In this document: positions 1 to 10,994 of the stretch, one piece after another
Position numbering within the stretch: position 1 is the first letter of the stretch
Layout of the letters: every line of letters begins with the position of its first letter
Origin: Benincasa hispida
Lineage: Eukaryota; Streptophyta; Magnoliopsida; Cucurbitales; Cucurbitaceae
NCBI RefSeq assembly: GCF_009727055.1
Contig: NC_052350.1
Coordinates: forward strand, 21,519,364 to 21,583,363
DNA: 64,000 nucleotides
Direction of reading: 5' to 3'
Program-made: the position numbers and the translations under genes
The notes under the pieces: generated by a model
Databases searched by the model: none
Told to the model about the DNA's origin: nothing
Seen by the model: only the letters and a program-made list of their open reading frames with translations

Positions 1-194
1 TGACTCTGACGACGACCAGAATTTGACTAAAGAAGAAAAGCTTGACGAAGAGAATAAAGAAGAGGATGCAAACGCATCCATTACTGCATGTAATGCGATC
101 ATAAAAAAAAACAAACAAGGAAGTTGAGATGATCGCAACCCAAGAAGAAGAGCCAACAGAAAAAGAAGAAAGAAAAACAACGTAATCGTCCTTG

Positions 195-563
195 ATAGAA
201 CCACCAATAATGGAATTGAAGACCCTGCCGAACCACTTAAAGTATGCATTTTTGGGGCAGAATGAGAAGCTGCCAGTAATTATTTCCTCGAAACTTAATG
301 AAGACTAGAAGAATGCGTTGATGAGCATTCTGAGGAAACATGTGTGAGCAATTGTCTGGACGCTCGTAGACATCCGAGGAATTAGCCCCGCATACTGTAT
401 GCATCGCATTCGTCTTGAAGAGGACCACAAGGCATCGATCGAACATCAGCGCAGACTTAACCCTGTGATGAAAGAGGTCGTTAAAAAGGAGATCATCAAG
501 TGGTTAGATGTGGGCATTATTTATCCGATCGCAAATAGCACGTGGGTCAGCCCCGTGTAGTAT
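195..563 (+). pseudogene. Element A reverse transcriptase, N-terminal part
   Basis: One frame from about 195 reads as the linker and N-terminal fingers of an Athila-like reverse transcriptase. Recognisable pieces are a LKTLPNHLKYAFLG stretch, an H-RRLNP region and WLDVGIIYPIANSTWVSPV at the end. In-frame stops occur near 307 and 348, and the frame ends in TAG right after the SPV motif. The part upstream of 195 is acidic linker with no recognisable domain. The expected continuation with the first catalytic aspartate is absent because sequencing adapter begins at 564. Confidence 0.8.
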
Positions 564-601
564 CTGTCTCTTATACACATCTAGATGTGTATAAGAGACA
601 G
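564..601. other. Nextera Tn5 mosaic-end junction adapter (assembly artefact)
   Basis: Bases 564-582 are CTGTCTCTTATACACATCT and 583-601 are the exact reverse complement, giving a perfect 38-bp palindrome. This is the junction made when two Tn5 mosaic ends are circularised in Nextera mate-pair libraries. It is not plant DNA. Read through, it encodes MCIRDS, a peptide typical of adapter contamination in predicted proteins. The sequences on its two sides need not be neighbours in the genome. Confidence 0.97.
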
Positions 602-1614
602 CACCTGCCCATATAGGACTTTTTCTTTCCGCCGCATGTCGTTTGGCTTCTGTAATGCACCGAGCACATTCCAAAGGTGCATGATGGTCATCTTTTCAGA
701 CTATCTTGATGCCTCTGTTGAAATCTTCATGGACGACTTCTTTATCTATAGGCACACCTATGAAGTCTGTCTGCCCAACCTGGAGAAGATACTGAAAAGA
801 TGCAAAGAGACGAATCTCATTCTTAACTGGGAAAAATGCCATTTTATGGTAAAGGAGGGCATCATGCTGGGGCAAGGTTTCTCGGGACGGGTTGGAGGTG
901 GATAAAGAAAAAGTAGTAGCAATTGATAAACTCCCACCTCCAACAAGTGTAAAGGATGTAAGAAGTTTCTTGGGGCATATCGAATTTTATAGACGCTTTT
1001 TCAAGGACTTTTTGAAAATAGCACGACCGCTGAGTGCGTTGATGGAGGCTGACAGAAAATTTGATTTTGACAACAATTACCTTAATGCATTCAGGATTTT
1101 GAAGAATGCGCTGACAACTGCGCCGGTGTTAATCGCACTTGATTGGACACTTCCTTTTGAATTAATGTGCAATGCAAGCGGGTATGCGATGGGAGTAGCT
1201 CTGGCACAGAAGAGAAAGACAATCTTACATCCCATCGCATATGCAAGTAAGACGCTGAATCTTGCTCAGACTAATTTCACCACCACAAAAAATGAGCTAC
1301 TTGCGGTAGTTTTTGCTTTGGAAAAATTTAGAGCATATCTGCTGGGAACAAAGGTAATCATCCACACTGATCATTCGACGATAAAGTATTTAATGACCAA
1401 GAAGGATGCGAAGCCGAGGTTGATCAGATGGGTTCTCCTCCTCCAAGAATTTGACATACAAATAATTGATCGTAAGGGGACGGAGAACCAAGTTGCGGAT
1501 CACTTATTCATATTGGAAAACCTTGAGGTTGACTACAATGCATCAGATGTGAGTGCGGTGTTCCCAGATGAGCAGCTGTTCCATATTGAAGAATTGTTAT
1601 GGTACGCGTTATAG
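602..1614 (+). pseudogene. Element A reverse transcriptase palm and RNase H
   Basis: After the adapter the frame resumes at CPYRTFSFRRMSFGFCNAPS and runs through the RT catalytic box FMDD (about 730-741), then the thumb (NLILNWEKCHFMV). Near 885-895 the frame shifts; the next frame (892-1614) carries the connection domain ([17 protein letters not shown]) and RNase H ([44 protein letters not shown]). The usual first RNase H aspartate of the D-A-S motif is Asn here. Roughly 90-100 RT residues, including the first catalytic Asp block, are missing at the adapter. The stop at 1612-1614 follows the usual RNase H/integrase linker. The copy cannot give active enzyme. Confidence 0.9.
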
Positions 1615-2895
1615 TTACGGCCGTCGTTCACCGGGGCTTCGGTCGCCGGCTGACATAGTCAACTATCTAGTTTGCGAGCAATTTCTAGAGGATTATACTG
1701 ACCACCAGAAGATGAGGCTCAAGTACAAATGCTGATCATATTTCTGGGATGAGTCGAATCTGTATAAAAGGGGGGCAGACCAGATTTTGCGACTATGTGT
1801 ACCAAATGCTGCTCAACAACGCATATTATCGCAATGTCACGACTCATCATATGGTGAGAACTTTGGAGGACAGCGCACCGCAGCTAAGGTTTTACAGAGT
1901 GGATTCTTTTGGCCAACATTGTTTAAGGATGCAGCTGACTACGTGATGAAGTGTGACCGGTGCCAATGCACAGATAATATTTCATGGAAACATGCAATGC
2001 CTATGAACATCCTCTTGGAGCTTGAGTTATTCGACGTATGGGGTATTGACTTCATGGGACCATTCCCTCCATCGAATGCTAAAAATTATATTTTGTTAGT
2101 CGCCGACTATGTATCCAAGTGGGTAGAGGCAGTGGCATACGCCGCAAGCGATGCGGCGGTAGTCTCTCAATTTCTGAAGAAAAATATTTTCACTCATTTT
2201 GGCACTCCACGTGCCATAATAAGTGATGATGGGTCTCACTTTGTCAATCATACTGTCAAGGAACTGCTGCGCAAATATAACATTCTCCACAAACTGGCCA
2301 CCGCATACCATCTGCAAACGAATGGTCGGGCCGAGGTGTACAATGGAGAGATCAAGCTGATACTTAAGAAGGTAGTAAGGCCTTCGCGAAAGGATTGGCA
2401 ACAAAGCTCGACGATGCGTTGTGGGCATACCGGACTGCATTTAAAACACCCATAGGTATGTCCCCGTATGCATTGGTATTTGGTAAGGCGTGACATTTGC
2501 CTCTGGAGCTGGAATACAAAGCAATGTGGGCGGTGAAGAAAATAAACTTTGATTTGAATAAAGCAAGAGAAGTGCGAAAACTTCAACTGGTCGAGCTGGA
2601 GGAATGAAGGATTAACACATATGAGAACGCAAAGATTTACAAGGAGCGTGCAAAGCACTGGCACGACAAATACATATGCGGTAAGAACCTCCAAGTCGGG
2701 CATAGGGTCTTGCTATTCAACTCACGACTACGGTTCTTCCCTGGGAAATTAAAATCACATTGGTCCGGACCATTCATCATTAGAGAGGTATTTCTGCATG
2801 GCACGGTCGAATTATTAAATGATGACGGAACCAACATATTCAAAGTTAATGGGCAGCGAGTAAAAGAATATCACGGGGAAGGCTGGCATAGCTAA
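1615..2895 (+). pseudogene. Element A integrase
   Basis: From about 1787 the frame shows a degenerate HHCC zinc-binding region: CDRCQ is intact but the second His is lost. The catalytic core follows: Asp in WGIDFMGPF (about 2040-2066), Asp in IISDDGSHF (about 2218-2244) and Glu in QTNGRAEVYN (about 2311-2340). The D,D-35-E triad is therefore intact. The frame breaks near 2395 and continues in another frame with stops near 2490 and 2605. The C-terminal GPY/F-like module (GKLKSHWSGPF) is readable in 2710-2895, which ends in TAA. No chromodomain is visible, consistent with Athila rather than chromoviruses. Confidence 0.88.
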
Positions 2896-3273
2896 GTCGA
2901 CTCTGTGGAACTGAGAAACTCTGAATAAGAAGGAAGTAGGTGGTCCCTGCGTTATCAAACGATCGAAATTCATCAGGGACGCAAGTTTCGGAATCATGAA
3001 ATCTTCAACTTTTCTCTACTACTCAGACTTTTCATTTCATTTTATCTTTTCAGTTCTTTATCTTATTCTTAAACGAAAAAAAAAAAAGAAAAACAACGCA
3101 ATCGTGCTAAACGATTGCGGTAAAGCGATTTTGTTGACCTTGTGTTTTTTAATATTTGACCTTCTCACTTTTTTTTTTTTTTTTTTTGCAAACAATCGAG
3201 GCGAATGATTACGGAGGCACTGCACGAAGAAGCAACTTGTCTTATTCCATCACCGCAATCCAAAGAAGATAGA

Positions 3274-3286
3274 NNNNNNNNNNNNN
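3274..3286. other. Assembly gap of 13 N
   Basis: Thirteen undetermined bases inside the element A 3' region. The true distance is unknown. Together with the adapter at 564 it shows that this repeat was poorly resolved. Confidence 1.
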
Positions 3287-3829
3287 GGCGACAGCGCAAA
3301 TTTGGGGGTTATATTCTTCCTTAACTCTATTCCAAATTTTGCGCTATTGCATCGCATGTTTACTTTTTGAAAGTTTTATCACCGCATCCTCTTTGATTAC
3401 CGCAATAATTTAATATTGATAAATTTAGTAAGTCACCACATGTTGTCTCTTTGCCAATTATGATTTCAATGATGAAATACATGCTTATATTTTTTTTTTT
3501 TTTTGCTAGAGTCTACTTAATCTTAGAAAAGTCACTTCATGAAATATTTCTAGAAGTTAGAGGTCTGCTAGCTTTCTTTCAAACTAACCCTTTACCAGAC
3601 TTCCTAAGAACATCGCATGGCTTCTTTCAATCTTTTGGTAATCGGGACATTGCCACATGTTAAATTTGGGGGTGAGGTATTTATTTTCAACCTTGCTATT
3701 TTTAGCTCTACACAAATCTACACAAAAAAAAAAAAAAAAAAATCACAAAATATTTACAAGAATGAAAAACCCTAACTATAAAATTATAACAAAAAAAAAA
3801 AAAAAAAGATAAAGAAAATTTTGAGAATA

Positions 3830-4105
3830 ACAACTCCACTATCAACACAATGGGGAAACTCATGTTGATAAGAATTAAGTTGTGAAAGACACTTACCCGT
3901 AGTTGGATGTCCGCATGATACACATAGAGGTAAGCCAAAACGAAAGTAAGTCGCCAGGATCAACGTATAAATAAATGATCACAACTCCGCTGCCAAGTAG
4001 GTATGAGTTTAATCTGAGAAAGAGCGTCTTGCTTGTAGTTGGATGTCCGCATGACATATGTGGGGGCAAGCCAAAATGAAGGCGAGGCACTTGGATCAGC
4101 GCAAG
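3830..4105 (+). repeat. Two diverged tandem units in element A 3' region
   Basis: Units of about 135 bp begin near 3830 and 3980. Both contain AACTC, then TTGGATGTCCGCATGA, then AAGCCAAAA followed by GAA. The core phrase AGTTGGATGTC...CAAGCCAAAACGAAGG also occurs in family C at 8681-8746 (reverse) and 17899-17955. Confidence 0.7.
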
Positions 4106-4383
4106 GTCAGAAAAAAAAAATAATAATGTCAAAGATATGCAAGGATAAAAATCATTGAACACCCCAGTGAAAAAAATTTTGTAAAATAAATCATGTGATG
4201 TCCTGGAAGTTAATAAAGTCCTTTTGAAGGTTAAACTTGCAGTCCCTAGGTCTTAGAAATATTTTAAGAAGCGACTTGAATAAGACTTAAGGAAATTTTG
4301 GTGTATAAGTTTTGAAGGAATTATCCTTCAGAAATCTAGGGAAAAAGAATTGCAGTTGACTTTCTAAAGAAAATCTTTAGCTT

Positions 4384-4417
4384 ATGCTTGAGAACAAGCA
4401 TTGTTTAAATCTGGGGG
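4384..4417 (+). promoter_or_regulatory. Polypurine tract of element A with preceding stem-loop
   Basis: A short hairpin (GCTTGAGAACAAGC) lies 10-15 bases before AAATCTGGGGG, immediately followed by TGTGATAAC, the LTR start. The tract primes plus-strand DNA synthesis in this class. Families B, C and D have the same arrangement. Confidence 0.7.
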
Positions 4418-6099
4418 TGTGATAACGGGAAGAAAAGCATGTTATTACAGTGCTAAGTTATTAAACAATTATGGTTTGAGTTGATAAAATATGTCAGATT
4501 GCGTCCAAAAAAGCATTAAGTTAATAACATTGCGGTCGCATACGTTCATCGCATAGGAACAATTAATTTTTGAATTTTTTTGTAGAATATGCGTTGACAC
4601 AAGGCGAAAAGCGCGATCACAAGAAATCAACGGACGAGCGCAACATTACCGCAAGGCTTTGCGGCGATTTTTGCTCGCAAACATCTGCTCAAGAAGGATT
4701 GCCACATAAAGCCAGTGCAACTTGGTGGGCACATCTGAGTGAAAGGCATAATTAATCACGATGGGACAGAAAGCTGATGACGGTCGAATCCGAATTAAGT
4801 TGACAAGCCGCTAACGATAATAAGTTCACTCAGCTTTTCGGTGACAAATATTCATCGCATTAGTCAGAGAATTAAAACCATCCCATCTGTGCAATCATAA
4901 GAGAGAAGCTGCCCTTCACCCCAAAGCTCTATAAATACCGAAGGCATCCTTCAGAAAAGGGGTTCAGCAGTTCAGCAAGTTCGATTCCTTTTGTTCATAG
5001 TTTCAGCCTTGTCTATAGTTTTCTTTTATTTTTAAGGTGGAGCAAGAGAAGGGAAGAGTTGCCGGGAGATCGCTCAGGGAAACTCAAGAGAGAACCTGGA
5101 GGCGTAGAAAGCAGAAAGCAAGCCGACTCTCGCGAGAGCGAGATTATCTTTTGAGCAAGAGTAGAAAAGATAGTGTACAAGCCTGGGAAGCAAGAGATTG
5201 CTACTAGGCTCTTTATTCTCTTCTTGCATTGTTATTTTTTACTTCAACTTTATATTTATACAATGGAAGTTCTTATTCTACATTTGTTCACTCTCTTAGC
5301 ACGCATGAGTAGCTAAACTTGTTGAATGGGTTGAGAAGAACTAAGCTAACATGACCTAGGATCTTCATCGCATGCGATTATCTTGTTTTATGTTGTGCCC
5401 AACACCCTTTTAGAGCTACTCGAGAGAGAGTCTAAAGAAAGAACCTAAGACTTAAGAGAGCTAGGTTAGAATCTAGACTCGAAAGAACAAGATTAGAACT
5501 GCATAAACAAGAGATAAGAACTTAGAGATAAGCTCTGTTTGTCAACCTACATCGCATGCATCCTAGAGATAGGTATGATATTATGTGGTCACCTTGTTTG
5601 TGTGTGTGTCATTTTGTCATCGCATAAATAAGAATAGAGGCTTATGTAGGTCCTATAGACTTATCGCATATATCGCATGCCTTCTAGCATTAGAAGCCGT
5701 AGCATTCGCATCGAGAGATGGTTTACTATTGTATGTGTGTTGCATGGTCGCATAACATGAACGCATCCTAGGAAAAGTTAGCCGAATCCTTCTCAACTCG
5801 TTCACCACATACTCATCGCATCTTCCATTTTATCAACTCTTTTCAAAACTCTGCCGCATTTGTTTATTTTTCATTATCGAAAACAACAAACCAAACAACT
5901 ATTTGAGTTACCAGTTACCGCAAAGTATTCTTGAAAATTACCACCCCATATTACTTTCCCAAGTCCATAAGTTCGACCATGGACTTACCAGGAAACTCAG
6001 TGGGGTTTACACTTGGATTCCACTAAGAAAACTTGAGTGCTCAATGCATTTTCATCATCGCATTTCATCCATAATTCCACCTCATAAAATAAAGCATCA
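4418..6099 (+). repeat. Element A 3' LTR
   Basis: The LTR starts TG(TG)ATAAC right after the polypurine tract and ends in CA at 6099, where family-D LTR sequence resumes. Length is about 1.68 kb; the start could be 4418 or 4420. It has a TATA box at 4929-4937 and is rich in the word ATCGCAT. Parts match the lone LTR at 27081-28601, for example CGCATGCATC-TAGAGATA and a CTTACCAGGA phrase near the 3' end, so the two are distant relatives. Confidence 0.8.
4929..4937 (+). promoter_or_regulatory. TATA box in element A LTR
   Basis: CTATAAATA occurs about 510 bp into the LTR, after a pyrimidine-rich stretch; this is the likely U3 core promoter of the element. Confidence 0.6.
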
Positions 6100-6496
6100 G
6101 TGCCCACAATGTAATTACGTTGTATAGTAGCATTTATATGCTGCATAATGAGATGGATGCACGCGTCAATCCAGGGCATCGCTACGCTCTAAGGTAGTGT
6201 AGATATACTCCCTAGTTTGTATAATTTTGCCTTTTAGCATAATAGGGCAGCGTAGCTACGCTTCAACCTTACGCTCACCAATTGTTTGATTATGCCTTTC
6301 AACATAATGATACGCTTTTGAGAGGGAAAGTACGCTTGGTCCAAGGGTAGAATGGACATTTTATCCTCGAAATTTCTTGTTTCGGTCTATTTGCTCGTTT
6401 TCCTAAAATTAAACATAAAAGCATCAATGATCTCAATTTAAGCATTGAACTAACCGAATTCTAAGCCTAAAGAATGCACTTTTAGAGTGTGTTTCA
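6100..6496 (-). repeat. Element D 3' LTR, 5' portion
   Basis: The LTR begins on the minus strand at 6496 with TGAAACACACT. It matches 13680-14050, including the GTAATTACRTTGTATAG and AATGAGATGGATGCA phrases. It stops at 6100 where A is inserted. The purine tract on the minus strand just before it reads AAGTTTGGGGTGG. Confidence 0.8.
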
Positions 6497-7580
6497 CCAC
6501 CCCAAACTTAAAACTTTGCCAATCCCGAACAAAGAAAGAACAAGAAAAATAGAGAATTTAAACAACTTTGCAAATAACTCAAAACCTCATTATTCAGAAT
6601 AGGCACATTAGAACCATTAGTAGAAACATTTCAGACACATACTAACATTAAGAGATTTCAATGCCAAATATTATCATCCTTCACGTGTGTGTGCAAGCCC
6701 TTTTATTTAATTCCTAATAATTTTTCATGATTGTAAATGAATCTTTTTAGTTTTCCCCCTATTTTGGTTCAGTGAAAATAATCACAATTTTCTTTATCAT
6801 TCATATAGCAAAAGGATCACTAGATTGACATTTATTCTTTCTCTATTTTTTTCCTTTTTTTTTTCAACATACTTTTCTTTTCCTTTCAATCTAGTAACAA
6901 AACTATACAATATATATAGAACTTCCTAACTCATTTCAGGATGTTTCAGGGTGAAAACCTGATTAATTCAAGTAAACTCATGTTTCACCATTAAAGACTT
7001 AAACAAACATGGATACCTACTCAAATATGCATGGGAATAAAAAAAAAGAACTTAAAGAAAACTTAATTCAAGAGTATGTCATCCTATTTTCACAGTAGAT
7101 CATCTAAGATACATATACAAAATAACTCACAGGCCATCATAGCCATCACATACTCATCAAATTCTCAATTAAAGCACACATCATATTTTAGCACTAAAAA
7201 TCCCAAAAAAAAAAAAATAATCCAAAATCCAGCCATTCCAAGATTAACATGCATAAGTCAATAATTCCCAAATAGCATGCATGGCAGGATAAGCCAAACA
7301 CAAGTACAAAGTAAGAGAAAGTACGAGTACACCCCTCACCCCAAACTTAAAATTAAGCATTTTCCACAATGCAAGAAAACTAAAGCTAATCACACAACAA
7401 AAGAGTGATACAAGTCTGGGCATAAGCAGGGATCTATGAACTTTCGCTAGTAAACTTGTACTTGAAAGTACTAGGCTATGAGAGTAATCCTAAAAATCAA
7501 TGAACCAAACTAGACAAGGCTCACACGTCAAGTAGGGTCCTAAGGTGGTTCCACTATTTCCTGTATTAAACCACATGGAA
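6497..7580 (-). other. Element D 3' noncoding region
   Basis: On the minus strand this region runs from the end of the protease remnant to the polypurine tract. It has no supported reading frame. A phrase near 7330 (plus strand CACCCCAAACTTAAAATTAAGCATT) has counterparts in family B at about 24350 (same strand sense) and 34975 (reverse), showing that B and D share 3' sequence. Confidence 0.6.
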
Positions 7581-8276
7581 TCAACAATTCTCACTCACAC
7601 TGAAATTTAAATAAATAATTATCAGTATTGCAATTGCCAATAAAATAAAATTCAACTTTTCCTTGTCAACCAACTCAACATCACTTTTATAGACATAATT
7701 AAGAAAATTCACTGTACCATCTTTGGGGAATCTCACAGGACTAACCATATCTTTTTTTACATGCTTCTCCATTGATTTTCTAAGTTTTAAAGACATATAA
7801 CCATTGAGAGTTTTAACACAAGTGGAAACATGCTTCTTTTCATAATTCTCTTCTACTTCATCTATCTTATGACAAGAATTTTCAGAATAAAAAAATTTCA
7901 TTGATCTATAGATATTAAACTTTACCTCTTCATCATCCACTCTTAGGATGAGCTTACCTTCTTGAACATCAATCAAAGCCCTACCTGTGGCAAAAAATGG
8001 TCGTCCTAAGATGATCAGGACTTCTGCAACCTCCTCCATATCCAACACAACAAAATCCGTAAGGAAAATAAACTTACCAACTTTAAACAACACGTCCTCA
8101 ACTATACCTCAAGGGTAAGTAAGAAAACAATCAGCTAGTTAAAGTAATATAGTCGTCGGCTGCACTTCCCCTATATCTAACTTCGTGTACATAAATAATG
8201 GCATCAGATTTATTGAGGCTCCTAAATCACATAGGGTCTTACTTACCGTTACATTTCCTATGGTACAAGGGCTTTA
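7581..8276 (-). pseudogene. Element D aspartic protease remnant
   Basis: The minus-strand frame shows the retroviral-type protease active site as [12 protein letters not shown] (about 8240-8205), then LADCFLTYP-GIVEDVLFKVGKF, then LGRPFFATGRALIDV (about 8010-7968) and a C-terminal tail. The canonical D-S/T-G is DLGAS in this lineage, so the catalytic Asp is kept. Two stops (near 8137 and 8110) look like CAA to TAA and CGA to TGA changes. The enzyme would process Gag-Pol. No RT follows on the 3' side. Upstream it is joined directly to C-minus at about 8277. Confidence 0.85.
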
Positions 8277-8680
8277 CTTAATTCTTGATCGTCTTTGAGC
8301 AAGGTAGAGCCACACATTCACACAAAAAAATATATGCTTGCTCAATCACAAAGGTTGTTACTCTAGTTTCAACAGACTCTAAGGATAAGATTGCCATAAA
8401 AAATGAAATTCGATCACAATCAATCAATGAAGCACATTTTAAAAATGATTATGCTCTATTCATGCATGAGTGAGTCCAAAGCCCTACCTAGTTAAGCCTG
8501 CAAAATCGGAAATGGTTTTATATGGCTCTTAACTCGATTTCCCCTACTATAGCTTGAAGGTTCAAGAGCTAAGCTTCCTAGACTCAAAAATGCAATGACA
8601 CACTTAAGGAAACCAAACTTTTATCCTATTTTTTCTTTTTCTCATTTTCTTACTTTACACAAAAGAGGAACTCTTATCTA

Positions 8681-8746
8681 GACACATCACCTTCGTTTTG
8701 GCTTGTCCACACGGGTTACATGAAAGACATCTAACTACGAGCAATG
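8681..8746 (-). repeat. Conserved 3' noncoding motif in C-minus
   Basis: The minus strand contains AGTTAGATGTC, a spacer with CATGTAACCCGTGTGG, then CAAGCCAAAACGAAGGTG. It matches 17899-17955 in C-plus and the two units in element A. Confidence 0.65.
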
Positions 8747-9865
8747 TCTCCAACAAGGTGTGGAAGCTTACTCATTCCTCGAGGTACCTTAGCTTAGAGG
8801 AAAACTACGGGTGTCATAACTGCCCTAGGTTAATCATAACCCTAAAAAAGAGGAATAATCCCCTTCAAATATAACATACAAACTTTCTTTTACTTTACAA
8901 CATGCTTTGCCTTTTACAAATTATTTTTTTATTTACTCTACACTTGGCTTGTACAATACCAAATGAGAGTTTGGAAAAACAAACTTAGGCATGCATTACT
9001 AGGTTGAGGTTTCAGTCACTTAACACCTATTACCTAGGCCTTTCGGAGTGACAACAAAAATATAAGTCCATTAAAATAATTCTAAGCATGCAAAACCTAA
9101 TTTCATTAGACAAAGAACTTAGGCATGTATGAGAGATAAGAAAAATTTTTAAAACGGTCTAAAAATCATGATCATGCTCTTCAAACATAATTTCATGTAA
9201 ACCTAATCACAAATAGAGTGTGTCATCAACTACTCATCATAACGAACCAAGCAAGAGAGCAATCAAGCAATTCAAGCACACAAACATTGTTCGAGCACAA
9301 CGCTCAAGGACCTCAAGCTATCACAACATACCCCAAACGCAACTTAAAATGATACGTTGTCTTTAATGTGTCTCTAATCTAAGCTTAATAAAATAAAGGA
9401 ATCAAGGGATCAGAAAACCTCTCATGATGACGTTTTTGCACACGGATGGTGGTATGAGGATTACGCTTAAATTGATCTTTTTCTTCTTTTAGGGCAAAAG
9501 GGAAAGATCCTACAAAAGAACAACAAGAAGATAAGCAAGAAAGCGGTAAAGGAAAGTAGTAAATTTTATCACCTGGCTCCCTCCAAGAAGGGCAAATTTT
9601 TAACATCGTTTGCTCGACGTAATCTGTCCCCTATCAAGGTACAAAGAAAGTTCCATATTTCTCTGGTCCCTTCTTAAATGATTCAATATAGCCCAGAAAG
9701 GTTATAAGGCTCTTCATCTTTTGAAGAAAACCACACAAGTCGAATTTATATTTTTTTGAATAAGGCAAAAAAGGTAAAAAGAAATAATTAAAAGACTCAA
9801 ATGACCTAAAAGAGCCAAAACAAAGAAAAGATACAACTGACTTGTGAGGACTAGAGGAGAAAAAT

Positions 9866-10495
9866 TCAAAAAATATACGAAGTACTAGGAGTTAAAATAG
9901 GGTAAGATCTTTCGATCTCTAGCTCTATCACCTGGATGTCGTCAGGTTTAGGCTCCGGATCCTCCTTAGCCTCACAAACTAGAAAGCATGGAGTGATATC
10001 TTCATCATCACTGAAGTAATAGCACTCCACAAGGATCTCTACTTTCGAGGTACAAGCGATGGGCTGCTTTAGCACGCTCTTCAATCTCTACACGACCTCT
10101 GTCAGTTGAACAATATGGTCTGTCATGCTTTGCAGCCGAGCTTGAACATCCTGCTGAAACTGAAGAGAACTATTAATAAGTTCAGAAATTAAGAACTTCA
10201 AAGTCATACCTGGGCACGAATCTCTAGGAAGTTGTTCTTCCTTCTCCATTGCGTCGACATGGACTACCTCATACTTTTGAGCCTCTGAAAAATCCAAGGA
10301 ATGGTTTGGCAACGGCTCGTCTAGCATCCTAATTAAAGTTGCAAGCTGAGCAAAAATGTCACTCAGACTTTGCAAGTCAGTTCTAGCCTCTACCTCATAG
10401 AAAAGACTATCCTGTTGGAAGAGCTCAAACTCCTGCTGCCTATAGAGAGTGTCATGCTGAAGCTCAAAAGCACTATCAGTAAGCTCCATAACCAA
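9866..10495 (-). pseudogene. Family-C internal reading frame of unknown function
   Basis: Two adjoining minus-strand frames (10495-10088 and 10084-9866) are separated by a single stop, so they were probably one frame. The product is acidic and hydrophilic, with glutamine- and leucine-rich probably helical stretches. It ends in a KPDDIQVIELEIERS-type segment also present in C-plus at about 14130-14165 (KPDNIQVIELEVKR). No zinc knuckle, protease or polymerase motif is visible. It sits between primer site and polypurine tract, where gag would be, but I do not recognise it as gag. Confidence 0.55.
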
Positions 10496-10973
10496 AGCCT
10501 CTAAAGACTTACCTGGCCTTGAAGACTAAGCATGAGTCAACTGGTGTGGTGCTGTGAAATCTCGGTCGTCCAAGCTCTACTGCCATCATGAGTATCCATG
10601 GTCAAAGGACTCCTCCCACCAAGAATGGTGATCCTCGTAGTCCAAATGACCATAATACCGCTCCTCGGAATGATCATGTGGTACTAGATTCCACTGCAAC
10701 CTCGGGCATGCTTGCGTAGGGTACCCCTCGAATAGGCAACTCCCTCACACCTCTTCTTGCTGCAAACTCCTTTCCATCAAGTGGCCAACTAAGGAAGTTA
10801 ACTCAGTAATTTGATAGTTAAGCCCATTTACCTCGGCATCAAGATCTGCAACTTGGCTTTCAGATGTCTAAGATCGATTTGGAAATCCTTTCATGCTTAA
10901 CTGACACAAAAAGAAAATAAATCAAAACAAAATAAACTTTAACTAAAAACTAACTAAGAAGAACTAATTAGCT

Positions 10974-10991
10974 TCCTTGACATCGACGCCA
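10974..10991 (-). promoter_or_regulatory. Primer binding site of C-minus
   Basis: The minus strand reads TGGCGTCGATGTCAAGGA three bases after the LTR end. It differs at five positions from the complement of the plant tRNA-Asp(GUC) 3' end, four of them C-to-T or G-to-A. Confidence 0.6.
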
Positions 10992-10994
10992 ATT

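Larger units (their letters stand above)
2896..4417 (+). other. Element A noncoding 3' region
   Basis: About 1.5 kb without a convincing reading frame lies between integrase and the LTR. It holds several A/T homopolymers, phrases ending in a GGGGGT run (about 3302 and 3665) that resemble decayed polypurine tracts, the N gap, and two diverged tandem copies of a motif at 3899-3950 and 4036-4087. Athila elements often carry a long spacer or envelope-like frame here; I see no envelope-like protein. Confidence 0.7.
1..6099 (+). mobile_element. Element A: Athila-like Ty3/gypsy retrotransposon, left part outside window
   Basis: Broken pol frames (RT, RNase H, integrase in that order) run to 2895, followed by a long noncoding 3' region, a polypurine tract at about 4407-4417 and a 3' LTR to 6099. 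The order RT-RNase H-integrase is that of Ty3/gypsy, and the RT and integrase wording resembles the Athila lineage. After 6099 the sequence continues as the interior of a family-D LTR (compare 6100-6496 with 13680-14050), so A inserted into D. A's left end and the other copy of its TSD (expected GTGCC, as at 6100-6104) lie outside the window. The element is dead: stops, frameshifts, an adapter artefact and an N gap. Confidence 0.85.

Noticed and set aside
585..905. Frame starting MCIRDS as a real protein start
   Set aside because: The first residues are translated transposase adapter; only the part from 602 is retrotransposon RT.
2248..2703. 151-codon minus-strand frame over element A
   Set aside because: Antisense shadow of the integrase region on the plus strand.
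3893..4162. 89-codon minus-strand frame in the element A 3' region as an envelope-like protein
   Set aside because: It covers the tandem noncoding motif and runs antisense to the element; no signal, surface or transmembrane organisation.
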